Positions 1 to 6,069 of a DNA stretch of 6,069 nucleotides are shown one piece after another. How positions within the stretch are numbered: position 1 is the first letter of the stretch; each line of letters starts with the position of its first letter. The DNA lies in NCBI GenBank assembly GCA_015654725.1, contig JAATGI010000447.1, forward strand, positions 1-6,069, read 5' to 3'. This stretch comes from Rhodospirillales bacterium. Its GTDB lineage: Bacteria; Pseudomonadota; Alphaproteobacteria; ATCC43930; CGMCC-115725. The notes under the pieces are model-generated. The model was not told the origin of the DNA. It was given only the letters and a program-made list of their open reading frames with translations, and did no database searches. The translations under genes were made by a program, and so were the position numbers.

Positions 1-1004
1 CGCGCGTCCAACAAACCTTCGATTACCCGTCCTTCGACGTGGCGGTCGATCGAACCAAGGCCGCGCAAGGCGGTCTCGCCGAGCGCGACGTGGCCAACAG
101 CGTGCTGAATATTCTCAGCGGCAGTTCGCAGATCACGCCCATGTTCTTCCTGAACTGGCAAAACGGTGTGAACTACAATTTGACCGCCCAGACGCCCCAA
201 TACGACATTCAATCGATTCAAGACCTGCAAAACATCCCCGTCAGCGCCGTCGGCGGCAAGACCGAGGAAATTCTCGGCGATATGGCGACGATCAAGCGGT
301 CGAACGAAATGCAGGTCATCACCCATTACAACATCCGCCGTACCGTGGACATTTACGCCGCCGTCCAGGACCGCGACCTGGGCGCCGTCGGAAGCGACAT
401 CGACCGCATCGTCGACGCCAATCGCCCGCAATTGCCGCGCGGCAGCTTCATGACGGTGCGCGGGCAAGTCGACACCATGCGCAACTCCTATTTTGGCCTG
501 ATCGGGGGCCTCGCCTTTTCGATCGTTCTGGTCTATCTCCTGATCGTCGTGAATTTCCAGTCATGGCTCGATCCGTTCATCATCATCACGGCGCTTCCCG
601 GGGCATTGGCCGGCATCGTCCTGTTTCTCTTCTTCAGCCACACGACGCTGAGCGTTCCGGCGCTGATGGGCGCCATCATGTGCATGGGCGTGGCCACGGC
701 GAACAGCATTCTCGTCGTGTCGTTCGCCCGCGACCGGCTCGCCGAGCATGGCGACGCCGCCCGTGCCGCGATCGAGGCGGGCTTCACCCGGCTCCGTCCG
801 GTGCTGATGACGGCGCTGGCCATGATCATGGGGATGATTCCGATGTCGTTGGGCCTCGGCGAAGGCGGCGAGGAGAACGCGCCGCTCGGACGCGCGGTCA
901 TCGGCGGCCTGATCGTGGCGACGGTCGCCACGCTGATCTTCGTCCCGTCGGTGTTCAGCTTGCTGCATCGCCGAAGCGCCCCCAAGGCAGAGAGCGCGGC
1001 ATGA
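1..1004 (+). CDS. RND efflux permease, C-terminal third (5' partial)
   Basis: Inner-membrane proton-driven pump subunit of a tripartite exporter (ACR_tran/AcrB superfamily). The frame is open from base 3, so the GTG at 39 is internal and not a start. The 333 visible residues are about one third of a typical 1,030-1,060-residue RND permease. They cover the end of the second periplasmic porter/docking region and then five hydrophobic segments matching TM8-TM12, beginning near nt 485, 560, 650, 795 and 875. The RLRPVLMT motif at TM11 (nt 789-812) is typical and keeps the positions of AcrB Arg971 and Thr978. In TM10, the residue aligned with AcrB Lys940 is Ala (nt 699-701, in GVATANSILVV). The TM4 aspartates lie outside the window. 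The gene is followed 19 nt later by its adaptor. Family assignment is firm; substrate is unknown. Confidence 0.95.
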   Translation, partial: RVQQTFDYPSFDVAVDRTKAAQGGLAERDVANSVLNILSGSSQITPMFFLNWQNGVNYNLTAQTPQYDIQSIQDLQNIPVSAVGGKTEEILGDMATIKRSNEMQVITHYNIRRTVDIYAAVQDRDLGAVGSDIDRIVDANRPQLPRGSFMTVRGQVDTMRNSYFGLIGGLAFSIVLVYLLIVVNFQSWLDPFIIITALPGALAGIVLFLFFSHTTLSVPALMGAIMCMGVATANSILVVSFARDRLAEHGDAARAAIEAGFTRLRPVLMTALAMIMGMIPMSLGLGEGGEENAPLGRAVIGGLIVATVATLIFVPSVFSLLHRRSAPKAESAA

Positions 1005-1012
1005 CGCGCGGC

Positions 1013-1016
1013 GGAG
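1013..1016 (+). promoter_or_regulatory. Ribosome binding site of the adaptor gene
   Basis: A GGAG core lies 7 nt before the ATG at 1024, inside the 19-nt gap after the permease stop. It supports the ATG at 1024 as the adaptor start. That start also leaves a short basic cytoplasmic tail before the membrane anchor. Confidence 0.6.
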
Positions 1017-1023
1017 CACGATC

Positions 1024-2232
1024 ATGACGCCCAAGGGCAATCGCCAATCGGAAGCGGCGAACAGCAATTCCGTTCCGCCCAAGAAACGACGGTCCCGGCT
1101 CGGCGTGGCCGTCCTCATCATCGCCGTCATTGCCATCGGCGTGGGCATTTATCTCGGCATTCGCGGGCGGGTCGATGCCGAGACGCGGCTGGCCCAGGTC
1201 ACCGAGGATGCCGCCGTGCCGACCGTGAACGTGATCCATCCCGACGCGGGCGCGCCCAACGAGGAAATCGCGTTGCCCGGCAACACCCAGGCTTTCACCG
1301 ATACGCCGATTTACGCGCGCACCAGCGGCTATCTTCGGCGCTGGGCCTTCGATATCGGCGCGCATGTCAAGGCGGGCGACCTGCTCGCCGAAATCGATAC
1401 GCCGGAAGTGGACGAGCAGCTGCGTCAGGCCCGCGCCGATCTGTCGACCGCGGACGCCAACCTGAAGCTGGCGGACGTCACGGCGAAGCGGACCGAGGAA
1501 TTGTTGACGACGCGCGCGGTCTCCACCCAGGAACGGGACAACGCGGTCGGCGCCTTCACCGCCGACAGGGCCATCGTCGCCTCGAAGCAGGCGGATGTGG
1601 CACGGCTCGAGCGGCTGCAATCCTATGAAAAAGTGTATGCGCCGTTCGACGGCATCATCACCGCCCGCAACACCGATATCGGCGCGCTGATCGACGCCGG
1701 CGCCGGCGCGCCGGCGCGGGAGCTTTTTCATCTGTCGGCCACCGACAAGCTCCGGGTCTTCGTCGCCGTTCCCGAAGCCTATTCCCGCGCGGCCCATCCC
1801 GGCGCGACGGCCGCCGTCACGTTGGACGAATTTCCCGGCGAGACATTCCAAGGCACGCTGGTTCGCACCGCCAACGCCATCGACCCGTCATCGCGGACGC
1901 TGCTCGTCGAAGTCGATGTCGACAACGCCGACGGCCGGCTGCTGCCCGGCGCCTATGCCTTTGTCCATCTAAAGTTGGAAAAGGAAATTCATTCCGTGAC
2001 CGTGCCGTCGAACACGTTGATCTTCCGCAAGGAGGGCCTTCGCGTCGCCGTGGTCCGGAACGGGCAAGCGGATCTCGTGCCGGTCGCTATCGGCCGCGAT
2101 TACGGCGATAAGGTCGAGGTGGTCTCGGGTCTGCAGCCGGACGATTCCGTCATTCTCGATCCGTCGGACTCGCTGATCAGCGGCACGCCGATCCGGACGG
2201 GAAACCCGCCGCCCGCCGGATCGGCGCAATGA
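1024..2232 (+). CDS. RND efflux periplasmic adaptor (membrane fusion protein)
   Basis: Periplasmic adaptor linking the permease to the outer-membrane channel (HlyD/AcrA-MdtA-like family). The 402 residues fit the family. A basic tail (KKRRSR, residues 20-25) precedes one membrane anchor at about 26-46. The first lipoyl half-motif (about 96-128, with TSGYL at 100-104 and EIDTPE at 123-128) is followed by an alpha-helical coiled-coil hairpin (about 129-198). The second lipoyl half follows (YAPFDGIIT from 205), then a beta-barrel and a membrane-proximal domain to the C-terminus. There is no lipobox, so anchoring is by the TM helix. A GGAG site supports the start. The stop codon overlaps the start of the outer-membrane factor gene, which suggests translational coupling. 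Substrate cannot be deduced. Confidence 0.95.
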   Translation: MTPKGNRQSEAANSNSVPPKKRRSRLGVAVLIIAVIAIGVGIYLGIRGRVDAETRLAQVTEDAAVPTVNVIHPDAGAPNEEIALPGNTQAFTDTPIYARTSGYLRRWAFDIGAHVKAGDLLAEIDTPEVDEQLRQARADLSTADANLKLADVTAKRTEELLTTRAVSTQERDNAVGAFTADRAIVASKQADVARLERLQSYEKVYAPFDGIITARNTDIGALIDAGAGAPARELFHLSATDKLRVFVAVPEAYSRAAHPGATAAVTLDEFPGETFQGTLVRTANAIDPSSRTLLVEVDVDNADGRLLPGAYAFVHLKLEKEIHSVTVPSNTLIFRKEGLRVAVVRNGQADLVPVAIGRDYGDKVEVVSGLQPDDSVILDPSDSLISGTPIRTGNPPPAGSAQ

Positions 2233-3710
2233 GGCGAAGCCGTCGTCTGGCCGCGCTGGTCGCGTTGACGCTGATCGCGGGTTGCAAAGTCGGCCCCGAT
2301 TACGTCAAACCCGACGCGCCCGAGACGGCCGCTTACAAGGAGCCGCCGCCCGACGCGTTCGCCGGCGCCGGCAACTGGAAGCGCGCGCAGCCCTCGGATC
2401 GAAGCCTGCGCGCGAAATGGTGGGAGGTTTTCGGCGATCCGCAACTGAACGATCTGGAGGAGCAGGTCACTGCCGCGAACCAGAACCTGAAGGCCGCCGA
2501 GGCCGTCTTCGAGCAAGCCCGCGCCATGATCGGCTATGCCCGCGCCGCGGAATTTCCCACCATTTCCACCGCGCCGGAGATCCAATCGCTGCGCTGGTCC
2601 AACAACCAGCCCTATTTCTCGAATACCCACACCACCGGCAATTTCCTCCTACCCCTCGATCTTACCTATGAAGTGGATCTCTGGGGCCGAATCGCGCGGA
2701 CCGTGACCGCGGCCGGCGAAGAGGCGCAAGCGACGGAAGCCGATCTTCAAACCGCCCGTCTCAGTCTTCACGCCGAATTGGCGCTCGACTATTTCGATCT
2801 GCGCAGCGCCGACGCGCAGAAGCAACTCCTCGACGATACGGTGAAGGCCTATACCGACGCGCTCGAATTGACCGAGCATCGCGCCGACGGCGGCGCCGCG
2901 CCGGAGTCCGACGTGGCTCAGGCGCAAACCCAGCTCGACACCACGCGCGTGCAGGCAACCGACATCGCCGTGCAACGGGCGCAAGACGAACACGCGATCG
3001 CCGTTCTCACCGGCAAGCCGCCGGCCGCCTTCAGCCTGCCGCCCGCGCCGCTCGCGCCGCGCCAGCCCGCCATCCCGGTCGGGCTGCCTTCGGAATTGTT
3101 GCAGCGCCGACCCGACATCGCCGCGGCGGAACGGCGCATGGCCGAGGCGAACGAGCAGATCGGCATCGCCCAGGCCGCCTATTATCCGTCATTGATCTTG
3201 AGCCCGACGGCCGGGTTCCAGGGCAGCAGCATCGCGACCTGGTTCGCTTGGCCGAGTCTGCTTTGGGCGGTCGGCGGCACCATGACGGAAACGCTCTTCG
3301 ACGGCGGGCTGCGTCATGCCGCGAACGCGGCCGCGCTGGCCGCCTATAACGAGGCGGTCGCGAATTATCGCCAGACGACGCTGAACGCGTTTCAACAGGT
3401 CGAGGACAATCTCGCCGCTTTGCGCATCTTGGAGCAGGAGGCAAAGCAACAGGAAGAGGCGGTGGCTTCGGCGCGGAATTCACTGCGCCTGTCGACTGAT
3501 CGTTATGTCGGCGGCAGGGATACCTATCTTCTGGTGATTACCGCTCAAACCATGGCGTTGACGAACGAGCGCAATGCGACGGACATTCTGCGCCGGCGCA
3601 TGGAAGCGAGCGTGCTTCTGGTCAAGGCGCTTGGCGGCGGATGGAACGAATCCGATTTGCCGCCGATCGACGATTTGAAAAAGGCCGATGACCGCAAATC
3701 GCAACTGTGA
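2229..3710 (+). CDS. NodT-family outer-membrane efflux lipoprotein
   Basis: Outer-membrane channel subunit of the same exporter (OMF, TolC/OprM-like, NodT branch). The 493 residues match the usual length. The N-terminus is a lipoprotein signal: basic MRRSRR, a hydrophobic core, and the lipobox LIAGC with the acylated Cys at 19, followed by the family-typical KVGPDY. Two OEP repeats follow. The signature YEVDLWGR lies at about 147-154 in the first. RRPDI (293-297) and AYYPSL (317-322) open the second. Long alanine-rich and glutamine-rich helices match the periplasmic tunnel. The ATG at 2229 shares an ATGA with the adaptor stop. A weak GGA (2218-2220) is the only Shine-Dalgarno-like match, so translation is probably coupled. 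It is the last gene of the operon, with only 88 nt to the convergent tRNA. Confidence 0.95.
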   Translation: MRRSRRLAALVALTLIAGCKVGPDYVKPDAPETAAYKEPPPDAFAGAGNWKRAQPSDRSLRAKWWEVFGDPQLNDLEEQVTAANQNLKAAEAVFEQARAMIGYARAAEFPTISTAPEIQSLRWSNNQPYFSNTHTTGNFLLPLDLTYEVDLWGRIARTVTAAGEEAQATEADLQTARLSLHAELALDYFDLRSADAQKQLLDDTVKAYTDALELTEHRADGGAAPESDVAQAQTQLDTTRVQATDIAVQRAQDEHAIAVLTGKPPAAFSLPPAPLAPRQPAIPVGLPSELLQRRPDIAAAERRMAEANEQIGIAQAAYYPSLILSPTAGFQGSSIATWFAWPSLLWAVGGTMTETLFDGGLRHAANAAALAAYNEAVANYRQTTLNAFQQVEDNLAALRILEQEAKQQEEAVASARNSLRLSTDRYVGGRDTYLLVITAQTMALTNERNATDILRRRMEASVLLVKALGGGWNESDLPPIDDLKKADDRKSQL

Positions 3711-3798
3711 AAGCTCGCCGCCATCGCCAAACGCCTACGATGCGCCGACTAAGCAAATTTTGAGGGATGGCTTTGAGCTAATAGCCGTTTGATATAAC

Positions 3799-3863
<65 letters not shown>

Positions 3864-3873
<10 letters not shown>

Positions 3874-4019
3874 TTTCGCTGGGCCGGGCGATGCCGGCGA
3901 TCCGTGATTTGCCCTCGACGCGCGCCGGCGTCCTTCATGCCGGGCGGTAGCTTGTAGTTCCAGCCGCCAGGCTCGGCAATGGTTTTCTGGCGCGAGGCGC
4001 GGCCGCTTTCCGCGGCCAT
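3864..4019 (-). CDS. Candidate small protein, 51 aa, unknown function
   Basis: A short minus-strand frame from the ATG at 4019 to a TAG at 3866-3864. I do not recognise the family. Predicted features are a polar N-terminus, a central AEPGGWNYKLPPGMKDAG stretch (residues 15-32), and a basic arginine-rich tail. There is no signal peptide or membrane segment. Evidence for coding is compositional: in the first 33 codons about 85% of third positions are G or C, against roughly 64% and 61% at positions one and two, the pattern expected of a gene in GC-rich DNA. The last 18 codons show this less clearly. No good Shine-Dalgarno precedes the ATG; an AAAGG is about 15 nt away. The frame is open upstream to a stop at 4076-4074 without another canonical start. 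The TAG lies inside the tRNA (its bases 8-10). It could equally be tRNA leader/promoter DNA that is open by chance. Confidence 0.45.
3951..3979 (-). promoter_or_regulatory. Possible promoter of tRNA-Thr
   Basis: On the minus strand, TTGCCG (3979-3974) and TACAAG (3956-3951) are separated by exactly 17 nt. Each matches 4 of 6 bases of the sigma-70-type -35 and -10 consensus. Transcription would start near 3943, giving a leader of about 70 nt before the mature tRNA 5' end. The site lies inside the candidate small gene, so the two interpretations compete. Matches of this quality can arise by chance. Confidence 0.28.
4001..4017. repeat. Short perfect inverted repeat between divergent starts
   Basis: GGCCGC and GCGGCC flank the 5-nt spacer TTTCC, giving a 6-bp all-GC hairpin or dyad. 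It overlaps the first codons of the candidate small gene and ends 39 nt before the GTG of the nSTAND gene. There is no T-run, so it is not a standard terminator. It could be an operator or leader hairpin, or chance in GC-rich DNA. Confidence 0.3.
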
Positions 4020-4055
4020 CTCGCAACCGTCGCGCCTTTGCGGTAACCTCGCGCC

Positions 4056-6069
4056 GTGGCGAACGGCAGGGATTTACGCATTTTCGTTTCGTCTCCCGGC
4101 GACGTCGAGCCGGAGCGCCGGCGCGCCGCCATCGTCATCAGTCGCCTGCAACGCGAGTTCGCCCGTTTCTTCGAGATCTCGGCGGTATTGTGGGAATACG
4201 AGCCGATGCTCGCCTCGAGCCATTTCCAGGACATTATCGAGCGGCCCTCGTCAACCCAAATCCTGATCTTGATCCTGTGGTCCCGGCTCGGAACGACGTT
4301 GCCGCCGCGCTATCAGGGGATCGACGGGCGCAGCCCGGTCACCGGAACCGAATGGGAATTCGAGGAGGCGCTCGCGTCCTGGAACGAGCGGAAAAGTCCG
4401 TCGCTCCTCGTCTATCGCAAGAATGCCGCGGGCATCGCCCGTTTCAATCGGCGGGAGGAGCTCGACGCGGCCGCCGCCCAACTCGACTCGCTCGATCGGT
4501 TTTGGACGCGCCACTTCGTCGAGGGGGGCAGCTTCAAGGCCGCTTTCAACGCCTTCGACGATGTCGACGCCTTCGAGGTCCAGCTCGAACGGCATTTGCG
4601 GCAGTTGCTGAGCGAGCGGCTTGCCGCCGCCGGGCCGCCGCGGGCCGACGGAACGCGGACGCTGACCTGGCACGAAGGGTCGCCGTTCCGCGGCTTGGAC
4701 GGCTATGAGACCGCCCATGCCGCCATCTTCTTCGGCCGCGAACAAGCCACCAAGGAAGTGATTGAACGGCTGGCGCGGAACGCCGCCGACGGCTGCGCTT
4801 TCTTGCTGGTGTTGGGCGCGAGCGGCAGCGGGAAATCGTCGCTGGCCAAGGCCGGCGCGATCGCCGGGCTGGTTCTCCCCGGCGTCGTCAGCGGCATCCG
4901 CTCATGGCGAATTTGCGTTTTTCGGCCGGCCGGCGCCGATGGCGATCTGTTCACGCGGTTCGCGCGCGCATTGCTCGATCAGCCGGCCGCGTTGCCGGCG
5001 CTTCGCGCGGCGGGGATCGATGAGGCCGCGCTCGGCGCGCAATTGCGCACGGCGCCGGCCCAGGCCGTCCTTCCCATCGCCGTCGGGCTGGCGCGCACGG
5101 CCGAGACGACGCCCGATTCCGTGAGCGCGGATCAAATCCGGCTGATCCTGCTGCTCGATCAATTGGAGGAGTTGTTTACCGCGCCCACGATCAGCGCCGA
5201 GCAGCGCGCCGCCTTCACCACGCTCGTCGCCGCTTTGGCGCGGAGCGGGCGGGTTTGGGTGCTGGCGACCATGCGCAGCGATCATTACCACCGCCTGGCC
5301 GAGGTGCCTGAATTGTGCGAATTGGCCGGCGGCGAGCGACAGTACAATCTGCTGCCGCCGCGGCGCGGCGAAATCGAACAGATGATAAGCCAGCCGGCGG
5401 AGGCCGCCGCCGTCGAGCTCGAAACCGACGAGCGGAGCAAGATCGGGCTCGCGGCGCTGATCGCCGACGCGGCGGCGAGCGACCCGTTGGCGTTGCCGCT
5501 GCTCTCGTTCGTGTTGGACGAACTCTATCGCCGCGACGTCAAGGAAGGCCATGGCGATCGCCTGACGATCGCGAGCTACCGGGCGCTGGGCGAGCTCGAG
5601 GGCGCCATCGCCACGCGGGCGGAGCAAGTGTGCGCGGCGCTGCCCCAGGAATCGGCCGCGGAGCTCGATGCGGTGTTGCGCGCGATGGTTTCCGCCGCTC
5701 CCGGCGAGACGCCGGGGGCGCGCGTCGTGCCGAGGAGCGACGTGGCGACGACACAAGCGCGATCGGAGATCGTCGACGCGCTCATCAAGGCCCGGCTCCT
5801 GATCGCCGCGGGCGACGCCGAGGGCGCGACCTTGCGGCTCGCGCATGAAGCCCTGATCCGAAAATGGCCGCGGCTGACCGGGCTGATCGAGCGCTATCGC
5901 ACATTTTTGAGTGGGCGCGCCCGGGTCGATGCCGACCGCGCGTTATGGCAGGAGAAGGGCCGCGCCCCCGATCTGCTGCTGCCGCCGGGAACGCGCCTCG
6001 CCGAGGGCGCGGAGCTGCTGAGCCGCCATCGCGACGAAATCGCCCACGAGACGGCCGAATTCATCGAAC
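4056..6069 (+). CDS. DUF4062-nSTAND1 NTPase (3' partial)
   Basis: A STAND-class switch ATPase, probably cytoplasmic. 671 residues are visible and the frame runs off the window without a stop. The GTG at 4056 is the only canonical start after the in-frame TAA at 4044. The next ATG (residue 51) would remove the first strand of the domain. No clear Shine-Dalgarno is seen. Residues 7-105 are a DUF4062 domain: RIFVSSPGDVEPER (8-21), ILWSRLG (73-79) and TEWEFEEAL from 98. A helical extension starting FWTRHF (149) follows. The nSTAND1 module begins at SPFRGL (209-214) and FFGRE (225-229). Walker A is GASGSGKS (254-261, Lys260); Walker B is LILLLDQLEE (363-372, Asp368). A TMRSD arginine motif starts at 405, and HEALIRKWPRL spans 597-607. 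Family knowledge predicts repeats, often WD40, in the missing C-terminus. A role in defence or stress signalling is inference. Confidence 0.9.
   Translation, partial: MANGRDLRIFVSSPGDVEPERRRAAIVISRLQREFARFFEISAVLWEYEPMLASSHFQDIIERPSSTQILILILWSRLGTTLPPRYQGIDGRSPVTGTEWEFEEALASWNERKSPSLLVYRKNAAGIARFNRREELDAAAAQLDSLDRFWTRHFVEGGSFKAAFNAFDDVDAFEVQLERHLRQLLSERLAAAGPPRADGTRTLTWHEGSPFRGLDGYETAHAAIFFGREQATKEVIERLARNAADGCAFLLVLGASGSGKSSLAKAGAIAGLVLPGVVSGIRSWRICVFRPAGADGDLFTRFARALLDQPAALPALRAAGIDEAALGAQLRTAPAQAVLPIAVGLARTAETTPDSVSADQIRLILLLDQLEELFTAPTISAEQRAAFTTLVAALARSGRVWVLATMRSDHYHRLAEVPELCELAGGERQYNLLPPRRGEIEQMISQPAEAAAVELETDERSKIGLAALIADAAASDPLALPLLSFVLDELYRRDVKEGHGDRLTIASYRALGELEGAIATRAEQVCAALPQESAAELDAVLRAMVSAAPGETPGARVVPRSDVATTQARSEIVDALIKARLLIAAGDAEGATLRLAHEALIRKWPRLTGLIERYRTFLSGRARVDADRALWQEKGRAPDLLLPPGTRLAEGAELLSRHRDEIAHETAEFIE

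Noticed and set aside
39..41. GTG at 39 as the start of a 321-residue gene.
   Set aside because: The frame is open to the left edge and the preceding residues continue the RND permease, so this codon is an internal valine.
1696..1717. Interlocked perfect palindromes (14 bp at 1702-1715, 12 bp at 1696-1707) inside the adaptor gene.
   Set aside because: They encode the Ala/Gly linker (DAGAGAPAR) after the second lipoyl half, a normal position for such codons in GC-rich DNA.
955..1851. Long minus-strand open frame opposite the adaptor gene.
   Set aside because: It is a shadow of the plus-strand adaptor in GC-rich DNA; its translation is arginine/glycine-rich with no recognisable domain, while the plus frame has clear lipoyl and hairpin motifs.
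3767..3790. Weak hairpin ATGGCT/AGCCGT followed by TTT, as an efflux-operon terminator.
   Set aside because: The stem is only 6 pairs including a G-U, the loop is 10 nt, and the T-run is 3 nt, which is below what I would call a terminator.
3935..4234. 99-residue minus-strand frame overlapping the nSTAND start.
   Set aside because: It overlaps the DUF4062 coding region and lacks the third-position GC bias seen in the competing minus-strand frame 4019-3864.
4190..4708. Plus-strand frames at 3979-4266, 4190-4708 and 4762-5124 as separate genes.
   Set aside because: All are in other frames than the continuous DUF4062-nSTAND1 frame beginning at 4056 and have arginine-rich, motif-free translations.
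4902..5846. 314-residue minus-strand open frame opposite the nSTAND gene.
   Set aside because: Low-complexity Arg/Gln/Gly translation; the opposite strand carries the Walker B, TMRSD and HEALIR motifs in a continuous frame.

Overview
The window is high-GC DNA, with codon third positions dominated by G and C. It carries the tail of a Gram-negative tripartite efflux operon, a tRNA gene, and the start of a large signalling NTPase. An RND pump with a periplasmic adaptor and an outer-membrane lipoprotein requires a double-membraned bacterium. The tRNA sequence and base composition look most like Alphaproteobacteria (perhaps Hyphomicrobiales), but that placement is inference and I did not search a database.

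Layout: (1) 1-1004, +, the C-terminal third of an RND inner-membrane permease, cut by the window edge; (2) 1024-2232, +, its periplasmic adaptor; (3) 2229-3710, +, its NodT-type outer-membrane factor, overlapping the adaptor by 4 nt; (4) 3711-3798, an 88-nt convergent spacer with no convincing terminator; (5) 3799-3873, -, tRNA-Thr(CGT) with encoded CCA; (6) 3864-4019, -, a candidate 51-residue gene with coding-like base composition, whose stop codon lies inside the tRNA; (7) 4056 to the end, +, a long open frame starting with GTG and encoding a DUF4062 domain followed by an nSTAND1-type P-loop NTPase. No stop codon is reached, so its C-terminus lies outside the window.

The first three genes form one transcriptional unit. 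The permease, driven by the proton gradient, should pass substrate through the adaptor to the outer-membrane channel. The substrate cannot be read from the sequence. The permease lacks the transmembrane lysine of the AcrB-type proton relay.

The second half is unrelated to efflux. The DUF4062-nSTAND1 protein belongs to the broad STAND class of switch ATPases, which use an N-terminal effector or adaptor domain, an NTPase switch and usually C-terminal repeats. Members have been proposed or shown to act in defence and programmed-death-like responses. It diverges from the tRNA-Thr and from the candidate small gene, with only 36 nt between the two proposed start codons. This junction is the most interesting part of the window.
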